DNA of 64,000 bases from Photobacterium frigidiphilum. GTDB lineage: Bacteria; Pseudomonadota; Gammaproteobacteria; Enterobacterales; Vibrionaceae. A program made the position numbers and the translations under genes. Positions 36,822 to 45,024 of the stretch are shown one piece after another (position 1 is the stretch's first letter; the number at the start of each line of letters is the position of its first letter). Location: positions 43,123 through 107,122 of the forward strand of contig NZ_PYMJ01000019.1 in NCBI RefSeq assembly GCF_003025615.1. The letters are read 5' to 3'. The notes under the pieces are model-generated. The model saw only the letters and a program-made list of their open reading frames with translations. It did not search any database and had not been told where the DNA came from.

Positions 36822-37784
36822 ATGAAAAAAGCAGTAATCGTAGGTCTTGTGAGTGCGGCTTTGGCTGGTTGTGGTGGTTCAGACTCGTCAGATAGCAATG
36901 GTACAGGTACTTTTTCGTTAGCCTTTTCTGATGCACCTGTTGATGGTTTAGAGCAAGTCTGTGTTGCCTTTGATCAGATTTCAGTTCATCACGTTGATGG
37001 TGGCGAATCGAGCTGGGGCACAACATCTTTTGCTGCTGATCAAAGCTCGCCCGAATGTGTAGCAGGTATGAAAATACCTTCTGATAGCAACGGCAACCCT
37101 GATTTCATGGTGATTAACTTGATGGCATATCAAGGTAATGATTCGCTACAAGTATTAAGCGATGAACTGATGGAATCGGGTAAATACACTCAAATGCGAT
37201 TATCAGTACTAGAAGATGGCAGTTATAGCGATGGCACACCGTATTCCCATGTAATAGAAACCGATACCCATAGTGTGGAAGGTATTCGAGTACCCAGTGG
37301 TGAGCTAAAATTAGACGGTTTCGATGTTGTTGCGGATGCAACACAAGCTTATACGCTCGAATTCGATTTACGTAAAAGTATGGTACAAAATGCCAATGGC
37401 TATCAGCTAAAACCACGTGGTGTACGCTTAGTTAATAATGAAAATGTCGCTGCTATCGATGGCACTGTGAGCAGTAGCGCCTGTAATGATTATATAAACA
37501 ATATCGATGATGCCTTCGTTTACGTTTACCCAGCTTCAACACTAGCTCACGGCGACCTAGGATCTGAATTTGAACCGTATACTTCTGTTGCTGTTAATGT
37601 GAATCCGTCAACTCAGAATGGCACGTTTGATGTTGGTTATGTTCCATTCGGCACTTATGATCTGGCACTGGTGTGTAATGGCAGCGAAGATCATCCTGAA
37701 GACGGCGGTGATCTATTAAAGATTGCAGAGCCTATCAAACAAGATTTGGCACTGTCTACAACAGGCTTAACGGTTAGCTTTTAA
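36822..37784 (+). CDS. DUF4382-domain lipoprotein
   Basis: 320 residues. Lipobox LAGC (Cys17) followed by a Ser/Asp linker. The DUF4382 core starts FSLAFSDAPVDGLEQVCVAFDQISVH. Carboxypeptidase-like beta-sandwich sequence follows (VAAIDGTVSSSAC onwards). Probably anchored to the outer membrane. It is divergent from the ABC/LytTR operon across a shared 236-bp promoter region, so it could be a target or cargo of that system, which is inference. Confidence 0.8.
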   Translation: MKKAVIVGLVSAALAGCGGSDSSDSNGTGTFSLAFSDAPVDGLEQVCVAFDQISVHHVDGGESSWGTTSFAADQSSPECVAGMKIPSDSNGNPDFMVINLMAYQGNDSLQVLSDELMESGKYTQMRLSVLEDGSYSDGTPYSHVIETDTHSVEGIRVPSGELKLDGFDVVADATQAYTLEFDLRKSMVQNANGYQLKPRGVRLVNNENVAAIDGTVSSSACNDYINNIDDAFVYVYPASTLAHGDLGSEFEPYTSVAVNVNPSTQNGTFDVGYVPFGTYDLALVCNGSEDHPEDGGDLLKIAEPIKQDLALSTTGLTVSF

Positions 37785-37797
37785 GCCTGCAATTGAA

Positions 37798-37825
37798 AGC
37801 GAGAGAATATCACTCTCTCGCTGTT
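37798..37825 (+). terminator. Hairpin after the DUF4382 gene
   Basis: AGCGAGAGA / TCTCTCGCT, perfect 9 bp, 7-nt loop, followed by GTTTATCTT; moderate terminator. Confidence 0.65.
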
Positions 37826-37855
37826 TATCTTGCCTTTGATGTGTAAGTTAATGAC

Positions 37856-38476
37856 TTATAATAATTTTATATACAGTTGGCGGTCATCTTCAGATGGCTT
37901 AAAGCCCACCGTTTCAAGATAGGAACGATGTTCTACATTACTTGTACGCACATGAAGCGTGTTAATACCTCGGCTTTTTATAACTTCAGGATTCGTCTCG
38001 AAATAATAAGTCCCAATTTTAAAGTCTCGATACTCTTCAGTGACATAATCTAATAAAACGTTTAGCACACCATTTTCATCTTTAGAACCCACTAACACCC
38101 CCGCAATATTATTATTACGCAGCATATAAAAAGCCGTATTCGATAATCTCAGTTCTTCACTCGATACTTGCAGTTCGATGTCTTTTTTATTCATTTCTAT
38201 AAAATGTAAAAAGTACTCTGAATCTGTAGAGGCTGTAATTAACTTAAAGCGTTCTTTAACACTGTAAATTTTATATAGGAAGTAAACATTAATCCCCGCG
38301 ATACCAAGATTCATTAACATGGTAGGAAGAGAATCGATAAAGTACGCAAAAGCAGCGAAAAGTAAGCAGCCTGTAAAGTTGATAACTCTTAGCTTTACGA
38401 TAGAGGTCATCGTTAAAGACACTAACACGACCAGTGACGCGAGATAGCCGAACCATTCCACCCAATCAAATTCCAT
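37856..38476 (-). CDS. Membrane protein with a C-terminal GNAT-like domain
   Basis: 206 residues. Three hydrophobic segments in the first 75 residues (YgjV-like: EWFGYLASLVVLVSLTM... LRVINFTGCLLFAAFAYF) are followed by a soluble part (about 80-206). The end (INTLHVRTSNVEHRSYLETVGFKP) resembles the last strands of an acetyltransferase. The acetyl-CoA loop is not clearly present, so catalytic activity is uncertain. Confidence 0.6.
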   Translation of the reverse strand: MEFDWVEWFGYLASLVVLVSLTMTSIVKLRVINFTGCLLFAAFAYFIDSLPTMLMNLGIAGINVYFLYKIYSVKERFKLITASTDSEYFLHFIEMNKKDIELQVSSEELRLSNTAFYMLRNNNIAGVLVGSKDENGVLNVLLDYVTEEYRDFKIGTYYFETNPEVIKSRGINTLHVRTSNVEHRSYLETVGFKPSEDDRQLYIKLL

Positions 38477-38684
38477 TTTGATCTCCTTATGTTTTTATTA
38501 TTCGTTAAAGATAGCATAAGAAAAAGAGGTTTTTCTGTAGTGGTGCCAATCAGTATGACATCTATCAAAATGAGTTAGGTTAATACCAATGTCGGGATCA
38601 TAACCTGAGATATTTACAAAAATTCCTTTAGCTGCTGGTCAACTGGTCGCTTTGACTGATAGGAATCTTTAATTATGTATAACA

Positions 38685-39635
38685 ATGAAAGATCAACTCA
38701 TTATATCAATATCTAATATCCATGGTTCGCGGCACTTTCAACTGGGTAAATTTTTCAAACGTAATTTGGTTGCAGCCTCAATCTTTGTTGCAGTCTCCGT
38801 TATTGTTACCGCAATCGTTATCAATTACCTTGTTGGCGAGGTCGATCAATCCCGGCAGAGCCAGCAACAATTAAATGTTCATTCAGAGCAGTTAACATCA
38901 GAAATCGAACAGCTAGAAAGGTTCCGCTATACATTAGAGCAAGATTTAGCAGAACGAAACGATGAACTTGAACAGGTCACCGGGCGGATGGGGGAACTTG
39001 AACACGTACTTGGTATAGAGTCGGAAATTGAATTATCGCTCAATAATCGGTTAGATACTGCCGCGGTTAACTCAGCCGTGCGCTTGTCCATGTTACAGCT
39101 TATTCCAAATGGCAGCCCGATTGAGTACCGACGAATGTCCTCTGGCTTTGGTAATCGCATCCATCCGATAAAAGGTAAGAAACGTCGCCACCTTGGAATC
39201 GATCTCGTCGCTAAAACAGGCACACTGGTACGCGCTCCGGCTGATGGTGTCGTTGAATTGGTTCGCCCAAGTAAAAAAGGCTATGGTAATTTGCTTAAAA
39301 TAAACCATGCCTATGGTTTTATGACCTTGTACGCACATTTGCACTCATTTAATGTCAAAAACGGTGATTTTATCCGTAAAGGCGACATTATTGCCCAAAC
39401 TGGCAATAGTGGCATATCCACTGGACCTCATTTGCATTATGAAGTTCGTTTTCTTGGCCGAGCCTTAAATCCAAAGTCGTTTTTGGACTGGAACTCGACC
39501 AATTTTGAAATACTATTTGACCATGAAAGGAGTATCAGATGGGACTCTTTAGTAAAAATCCTGCAAGCTCAAGCCAGCAGGCATCTTCAACTATCATTGC
39601 ACAAGGTTGTTCCATCAGAGGAAATATCGAACTGA
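38685..39635 (+). CDS. Membrane-anchored M23 (LytM) endopeptidase, paralogue B
   Basis: 316 residues: one membrane helix (about 29-50), coiled coil (about 55-110), then LytM with HLGID (HxxxD) and HLHYE (HxH) zinc motifs and FLGRALNP, the same layout as the protein at 21586-22578. The last 97 nt overlap the bactofilin gene in another frame. M23 peptidases and bactofilins are paired in many bacteria, where the bactofilin localises wall cleavage to shape the cell. Confidence 0.9.
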   Translation: MKDQLIISISNIHGSRHFQLGKFFKRNLVAASIFVAVSVIVTAIVINYLVGEVDQSRQSQQQLNVHSEQLTSEIEQLERFRYTLEQDLAERNDELEQVTGRMGELEHVLGIESEIELSLNNRLDTAAVNSAVRLSMLQLIPNGSPIEYRRMSSGFGNRIHPIKGKKRRHLGIDLVAKTGTLVRAPADGVVELVRPSKKGYGNLLKINHAYGFMTLYAHLHSFNVKNGDFIRKGDIIAQTGNSGISTGPHLHYEVRFLGRALNPKSFLDWNSTNFEILFDHERSIRWDSLVKILQAQASRHLQLSLHKVVPSEEISN

Positions 39636-39985
39636 CGTGTAATATTCAAATTGATGGCTATGTTGAAGGTAAAATTCGTACCGACCAAACGCTCGTGATC
39701 AGTAATAAAGGACGGGTGAAAGGTGAAATCATCGCCAATCATATCGTGATTAACGGTATGCATGATGGCACGTGTTACGCGAATAGCATCGAAATACTGC
39801 AAGACGGTAAGGCGAGCGGTACGATTCATTGTGATGATTTAAGTATCGAGCGTGGGGGAAGCTTCCTTGGTGAGACGCAGCCAACCAGTGAAGAAACAGT
39901 CACTGTGATTAACAGCCAACAAAAAGAAGACAAGGCTGTTAATAAAAACGAAAAGCCCAAAAAAGTCGCCAACGTAGCTAAATAG
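39539..39985 (+). CDS. Bactofilin (polymer-forming cytoskeletal protein)
   Basis: 148 residues. The start has a perfect AAAGGAG six bases upstream, inside the M23 gene. The N-terminal tail is followed by the right-handed beta-helix of bactofilins with regular short strands (SIRGNIELTCNIQIDGYVEGKI, NKGRVKGEIIANHIVING, DGKASGTIHCDDLSIERGG). The C-terminal tail is Lys-rich. It forms filaments at the inner membrane and probably positions the cotranscribed peptidase. Confidence 0.92.
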   Translation: MGLFSKNPASSSQQASSTIIAQGCSIRGNIELTCNIQIDGYVEGKIRTDQTLVISNKGRVKGEIIANHIVINGMHDGTCYANSIEILQDGKASGTIHCDDLSIERGGSFLGETQPTSEETVTVINSQQKEDKAVNKNEKPKKVANVAK

Positions 39986-40023
39986 TACAAATACGAATTA
40001 ATTGTGTAAGTGCAGTAAACAGT

Positions 40024-40050
40024 AAAACCCGATCATAGGTCGGGTTTTTT
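40024..40050 (+). terminator. Rho-independent terminator after the bactofilin gene
   Basis: AAAACCCGA / TCGGGTTTT with a 7-nt loop and T6. Confidence 0.9.
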
Positions 40051-40134
40051 ATTGGTATTAGATTAATGCCTTTATTTATTTGGTATTTTAACTCTCGCCG
40101 AATGACCACAGATATATGAGAATAAGTATTACTT

Positions 40135-40614
40135 ATGCAAACAGCCGATGAATTCATTCAACTATTAGAACTGGAACAGCATATTGAAGGGGGATACTAT
40201 CGCTCCTCTTATAGCTCACAGAGCAATTTCGATCAGACTCGTTCACTATGGAGCAGCATCTATTTTCTGCTTCGTACTGGTGAGGTTTCACATTTCCACC
40301 GCTTAACCGCCGACGAAATGTGGTACTTCCATGCGGGAGAATCGCTAACCATCTATATGATCTCTGAACAAGGTGAGTTGACGACGGCGCAACTGGGTCT
40401 CAATATTGCGGCAGGTGAACGACCGCAATTTCTGGTGCCTAAAGGATGTATTTTTGGTTCCGCAATGAATCAACCTGGGTTCTCTTTAGTGGGGTGCATG
40501 GTGTCACCTGGGTTTACCTTTAATGATTTTGAGCTGTTTAACCAAGAAACATTAATGGCAATGTATCCACAACATGAAGATATTATTCGTCGCCTGAGTC
40601 GTAATGAAGGGTAA
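40135..40614 (+). CDS. Cupin protein of the DUF985 (cupin_5) family
   Basis: 159 residues, one beta-barrel. LELEQHIEGGYYRSSY at the start, SHFHRLTADEMWYFHAGESLTIY and LVGCMVSPGFTFNDFELF are family hallmarks. The HxH...E histidines could bind a metal. Substrate unknown. Monocistronic between a terminator and the truncated kinase gene. Confidence 0.88.
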   Translation: MQTADEFIQLLELEQHIEGGYYRSSYSSQSNFDQTRSLWSSIYFLLRTGEVSHFHRLTADEMWYFHAGESLTIYMISEQGELTTAQLGLNIAAGERPQFLVPKGCIFGSAMNQPGFSLVGCMVSPGFTFNDFELFNQETLMAMYPQHEDIIRRLSRNEG

Positions 40615-40677
40615 GAAACAAACTTTACATTTATTGCATTACTCCAGCCCATTTTAGTGGAGGGTTATAATGTCCAT

Positions 40678-42057
40678 TTATGATCGTGAACGTGCTTTTT
40701 CAACTAAGTTAAATTGATGTGTGGCTTTTTTCATTGCATTACGTGCGGCGCTTTGCTTTCTCTTTTTTTGCCATTTTTCTGAAAAATCGAGGTACTGATT
40801 AGCACTTGCTAAGCGCAAGGTAATGAGTGATGAAAAATCAGCGGGTAACTCTTTGGCGATTTCATCTACCTGCTTGAGTAACTTGTCTAACTTCGATTCG
40901 CTGTTCACGCGTTTAAGCTGGTGGTTAAATTTATCAAATTTATTTGCATATAAAAGTTCTGCAGATTCATATGGGAAGGGGGCGGGTTTATCGCCTTCTC
41001 TAGCGGCTTTGAACTGATCCAGTTGAAGAGTGGCTTTGTGTAGAATTTTTGTATGCTGTAATTGAGCGATATGTTCATCTGTTGTTGAGAAGAAAGTTTC
41101 TCCCACCTGAATTAAGGTTGCTAATGTTTCAGTATCTTGCTGGTTAGCAGCTTTTTTATACTGGGTTGCATAGGTCTTTTCAGCCAATGACGTCGGTTTA
41201 AATTGAATATCATGACGTAAATTTTTAAGGTTAGTTAATAGCTCATAGATATTACTATCGGCAGATATTTGATAATGCGCCTTTTCTAGAGCGGTATTGA
41301 GCTGATTGGATAAAATATCGATAGTTGATTGCCAGCTGGTTGAAATGTCGGTGCTCAGTACATTGATAGCATGTGAGTCAGGGTATAGTTGACTCACTTC
41401 GGCTAATTCAGCTTCTATTGCGTAATAATTTGGGTAATAGTTCTCTCGTGTATTAAAGATAAGGTCAATATTGTGTTCGTATAATGCAATAACGTCACGT
41501 TGCTTACTTTTGAGTAGACCGCTGGCAATAATGGGGGCATTAATTGATAATTCAGGGAGCTGTTTAATTATTTCACGTGCACTGAGATTTGCGAGTTTTG
41601 CTCTTTCTTCAATGTGTTGGTGCAAATTTCGATTGTCGGTTGCTAGCTCTAAGATGGCTTCTTTTTGTTGATACAATACATACCCGACCACAGAGTTTAA
41701 GCTCAAAATAGCCGTGATCATTATGGCTGTTGATTTGTATTGGCGATGTAATTGGGAGCTGATTAAAGCAGCATCACCGATACGCTCTTTCGCGGATAAT
41801 GATAGCCCTTGTTGAATAATACGCCATTTAGATGAATTTAAATGCTTAGGTTTTATTGGTTGAATTTTTTCCTTTTGGGCTACATCAGCAGGCTTGCGAT
41901 TAAAAGGATGCTTACTTGAACAGAGCTCATAACTAATGCAGCTAAACGCAAAAATATCATCCTTAATTTCAGGGTCGTTGCCCTCTAACAGATTGATTGA
42001 GGCGTAATTAGGCGTATAACCACCGAGTTCGGCTTTGTTGAAGCGCTCAGATAACAT
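40678..42057 (-). pseudogene. N-terminally truncated Ser/Thr protein kinase
   Basis: The 459-codon frame begins within the kinase activation loop: GGYTPNYASINLLEG corresponds to the GTPxYxSPE segment and DDIFAFSCISYELCSSKHPF to the subdomain IX helix. The P-loop, VAIK lysine, HRD and DFG motifs are all missing, and the frame is stopped (TAA) just upstream of the ATG. A membrane helix (about 110-130) and a long helical, probably periplasmic region follow. A transposase remnant occupies the region upstream, so insertion and deletion probably removed the catalytic part. The remaining frame is intact for 459 codons, so residual expression cannot be excluded. Confidence 0.75.
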
Positions 42058-42146
42058 CCAATTATTCCATTAACACTGAGTTCAGTTATCATAACCAGCC
42101 CTTCATTCCGGTTAGCTGTTTAACACATGCCTTACAAACACAATGA

Positions 42147-42536
42147 CAGAAAACGCCAATTACGGATATCGAGCACGTAAGTGCCGACAAAATGTATGAT
42201 ACCAATGTGGTGTACCAGACATTAGAGGACCATTTCCCGGATGCTGAGATTGTTATCCCGCCGAAAGACAATACGTTTGCCGATGAGGTTCATCACCCAA
42301 AGCGGATGAGCAACCTGATAGGTTGCTTCGCCCTAGGCATTATCGGTTGGCAGAGCGTGCGGCAATATGGAAAAAGGAATATCTCAGAAACTGCCATGCA
42401 ACGTTACAAGAAGATAATAGGTAACACATTACACAGCAGAGAGTTTGAAAACCAGTCAACGGAAATGTTACTCGGTTGTTCTATTTTAAATCGCTTTACT
42501 CACATCGGGATGCCCAAGAGCTACCGAGTCGCTTAA
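42147..42536 (+). pseudogene. 3' remnant of an IS5-type transposase
   Basis: About 130 codons of the C-terminal DDE region: VSADKMYDTNVVYQTLEDHF, VIPPKDNTFADEVHHPKRM, and the catalytic-Glu region RNISETAMQRYKKIIG, ending TSLGMP-like THIGMPKSYRVA. A stop lies just upstream in frame and the N-terminal two-thirds is absent. No terminal inverted repeat is seen. It separates the broken kinase from the Rhs debris. Confidence 0.8.
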
Positions 42537-42599
42537 CCGTATCAAAAAACCACATAGCTTTAGTGTTGCAACAAAGCCATTTATGATGGTACTTCAAAA

Positions 42600-42679
42600 G
42601 AGCCGAAGCATTTGATGTTACATATTTTATAGATGGTAAAAAGAAATCGGTCACACTATTAAACCAAGCTGGGGGTTAA
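42600..42679 (+). pseudogene. Short coding remnant just upstream of the immunity gene
   Basis: An open stretch ending EAFDVTYFIDGKKKSVTLLN then QAGG and a stop 5 nt before the next gene. It could be the tip of an Rhs toxin, or a fragment of a second immunity gene, because FDVTY is also present in the protein that follows. Confidence 0.4.
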
Positions 42680-42684
42680 AACAA

Positions 42685-43020
42685 TTGAAAACTATTGACG
42701 AAATATACATGGGGATTGCTGAACATCTAATCAGTCAGTTAAATGAAAACTGGAAAGAATGCAAAATCGAAGTGGAATTTCTTGAAGATGCAGCCGAATT
42801 CGATGTGACATATATTAATACGAAGGGGCAACTACTTGATCTAAATGGTGGTTATAGCTTATTTAAACTATTTAAAGAACTTCATTCTACCACTACTGAA
42901 AATTCAGAAAATAAATGGAATAGAGCCAAATTCACACTGGAACCTACAGGTAAATTCAATATGGAATTTGAGTGGGATCAGGAATTATTCGATGAGATAG
43001 AACGTTTAAATAACGAGTAA
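42685..43020 (+). CDS. YezG/DUF600-family immunity-type protein
   Basis: 111 residues from a TTG at 42685; an ATG at 42709 would cut the first helix. Small acidic alpha/beta protein. The pattern of a starting helix (IYMGIAEHLISQLNENWKEC), then WNRAKFTLEPTGKFNMEFEWD, matches the DUF600/YezG immunity or antitoxin family. It neighbours Rhs debris, where such genes normally protect against the Rhs toxin tip. The cognate toxin is not present, so it appears to be an orphan immunity gene. Confidence 0.6.
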   Translation: MKTIDEIYMGIAEHLISQLNENWKECKIEVEFLEDAAEFDVTYINTKGQLLDLNGGYSLFKLFKELHSTTTENSENKWNRAKFTLEPTGKFNMEFEWDQELFDEIERLNNE

Positions 43021-43049
43021 ACAAAAATCAACGATAAGCTGAGCCATAT

Positions 43050-43459
43050 CACCTGAGCGCACCGTGGCACAGCACGATCATATTAACGGGCAACTCAGCG
43101 TGTAGCACTGATTCCAACAACAACTAGTAACAAATACTACGTATTGGAGTTAAGTTACAACAGTGTTGGGCGACTAACAACACAGCAACGACATTACACT
43201 TGAACAATTGTTTGATGTGCACTCACGCTTAATCAGCCAGACATGGCAAGGAGATAGCGGTCTCAACCTAGGTCTCTCAATAATACTCACCAAATCATCC
43301 ATAACCAATTTATCTGATGGGCGGCAGTTAAGCTACGATAAGTTGAATCAGCTGCAAGAGCATCACCAAAACAACACAACGACAAATTACCAGTTTGACA
43401 GCTTTGGTAACCCGAGCCTTGGTACGACAAAACGTGGAAGCCTGGATGCATTGAACTGA
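43050..43459 (+). pseudogene. Rhs/YD-repeat protein remnant with frameshift
   Basis: Residues ALIPTTTSNKYYVLELSYNS then VGRLTTQQRHYT are read to a TGA at 43201-43203; the same repeat continues in another frame from 43199 (LEQLFDVHSRLISQTWQGDS) through YDKLNQLQEHHQN and YQFDSFGNP to a stop at 43457. A one-base frameshift near 43200 joins the two. This is typical Rhs core sequence, without a toxin tip. Confidence 0.75.
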
Positions 43460-43489
43460 TCAAATATTCTAGCCAATCCAATTTATTTT

Positions 43490-43534
43490 AAAGCCCCGTA
43501 TCTACTGTAAAAAGTCCATGATATGGGGCTTTTT
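43490..43534 (+). terminator. Terminator after the Rhs remnant
   Basis: AAAGCCCCGTATC / GATATGGGGCTTT, 13 bp with one G-U pair, followed by T6. Confidence 0.82.
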
Positions 43535-43546
43535 TGTACCTTACTC

Positions 43547-43798
43547 ATGAGCTCACACGCACTATTTGCTACCTATGAAGACGAAGCGTTTATCTGCGGT
43601 ATTACTTTCATTGACGATCTTGAAGTCGTTACCATAGCACTAGGTGCCGAGGTTGTTCCCAATATCAATTGGCCTATTGGCTATAGTCGCTCAGTGGGGG
43701 AGTCGATTACTGACGATGAAGTCACTTTAAATGAAACACGAAAACTATCTTTGGGGCTTTACACTGCGCTGGGGTATGAGATGCCGCAATCTCTTTAA
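43547..43798 (+). CDS. Hypothetical protein, possibly a fragment
   Basis: 83 residues from the ATG at 43547; a start at 43523 would lie inside the terminator hairpin. Acidic, no motif recognised (FATYEDEAFICGITFIDDLE at the start). There is no ribosome-binding site upstream. It may be the remainder of another immunity or accessory gene. Confidence 0.3.
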   Translation: MSSHALFATYEDEAFICGITFIDDLEVVTIALGAEVVPNINWPIGYSRSVGESITDDEVTLNETRKLSLGLYTALGYEMPQSL

Positions 43799-44053
43799 AT
43801 GAGCTAGGCATACGGTAGAGGTTTTGGCTTTAGTGTTGCCAATGTTGCCGAGTTTCATAGCATATTATACTAATACCATAGTTAATGAATAATTATGGTC
43901 TGTGATGTTGTGGCAAACGGACAAACAACAGGCCAGTATTTCATGAAATTCCTGATCGAATGTTGATTATGTATACATAGTTATACGCAAAGCGTATCGA
44001 TGGTATCGATAGAGAACAGTATATGGGATTATTAAAAGAATTAAGCAAGACGA
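43799..44053. promoter_or_regulatory. Intergenic region before the phosphorelay operon
   Basis: Contains ATACGC-aaa-GCGTAT (about 43983-44000) and a repeated TATCGAT (TATCGATGGTATCGATAG), which may be operator sequence for the HTH protein encoded next. No promoter can be assigned confidently. Confidence 0.4.
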
Positions 44054-45019
44054 ATGGAAAGCGTTATGACACCGACAAGTTGCTCTTATTCAAAAGAAAA
44101 AAAACATAATGTCTTTGCGATGTTTTTGAAACATCTACGCCAAAGTAACGAATTATCTCAAGAACAGCTTTGTTTGTATTTACGCCAACATAGTAGCCTA
44201 TTCTACAATCTCGATACCATAACCGTGAGCCGCTGGGAGCGAAGCATTAATATTCCATCATTGGCAAAACAAGCTGAAATTGTTGAGCTGTATGATAATG
44301 AACTGACCAGTATTTATCGCCATGATCCTCAATTTTTGGAGGAGTGCAGTACATTAGTTTCAATTCCGAATCAGAGTCGGTTCAAATCCTCTCATCCCTA
44401 TTACACCAATGATAATTACGATATCCAAGTCATTGATATTAATGACGACAGCTTCTACATAATGCTGAAAATGATTCTGCGTTATGAAAATAATCCAAGC
44501 CTTGTCCTTAAGTTACCTCTAGCAGAGTTTGATGGGCTTAAAGATCTAAAAATCCATGTCGCCAATGCATTCAATGATCAGATCGTTGGGCACGCTCTCT
44601 ATATCGAAACGTCTTCTCAATATGTATTGGAATTGGTGAACATCAAGAGTGATTTAAACGAGATCGTTACTCGAAGCTCTAAAAAACTGCCCGATACCAT
44701 GTTAGTACTGTCGTCAGCAGGTGCAACGAAAGAGGTAGAGAACAGCATTATGTCTACCTATATTAATCGTTTCGTTAACCAAAAAAACTTACGTTATCTT
44801 TGTTTCAGTGTGTGTGATGAAGGGTTCATCAAGAAGCTTAATGCAGCAAAATTAGATGCCTTTAAGGTGCGAACCATACAGCTAGAAGACAAAACGGTTG
44901 CTGTACACTCTTTCTTGCTGAGTCGCTCAGAATTGATGGCGAACCGTTTTCTACTGAAACTTGCCGTAATATCGCCAAAACAACTAGTAGACTTTCTCAA
45001 TATCAAAGGTAAGGGATAA
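44054..45019 (+). CDS. HTH (XRE-like) protein heading a c-di-GMP/phosphorelay operon
   Basis: 321 residues (an ATG at 44066 would remove four and has GGAAAG upstream). The N-terminal part (about 22-80) is an XRE-like helix-turn-helix (SNELSQEQLCLYLRQHS... ITVSRWERSINIP). The rest (about 125-310) is alpha/beta with no family I can name. It ends 5 nt before the REC-EAL gene and may regulate this operon or sense a signal. Confidence 0.65.
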   Translation: MESVMTPTSCSYSKEKKHNVFAMFLKHLRQSNELSQEQLCLYLRQHSSLFYNLDTITVSRWERSINIPSLAKQAEIVELYDNELTSIYRHDPQFLEECSTLVSIPNQSRFKSSHPYYTNDNYDIQVIDINDDSFYIMLKMILRYENNPSLVLKLPLAEFDGLKDLKIHVANAFNDQIVGHALYIETSSQYVLELVNIKSDLNEIVTRSSKKLPDTMLVLSSAGATKEVENSIMSTYINRFVNQKNLRYLCFSVCDEGFIKKLNAAKLDAFKVRTIQLEDKTVAVHSFLLSRSELMANRFLLKLAVISPKQLVDFLNIKGKG

Positions 45020-45024
45020 CCACA

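Noticed and set aside
43523..43546. ATG at 43523 as the start of the 43547 gene
   Set aside because: It lies inside the stem of a rho-independent terminator.
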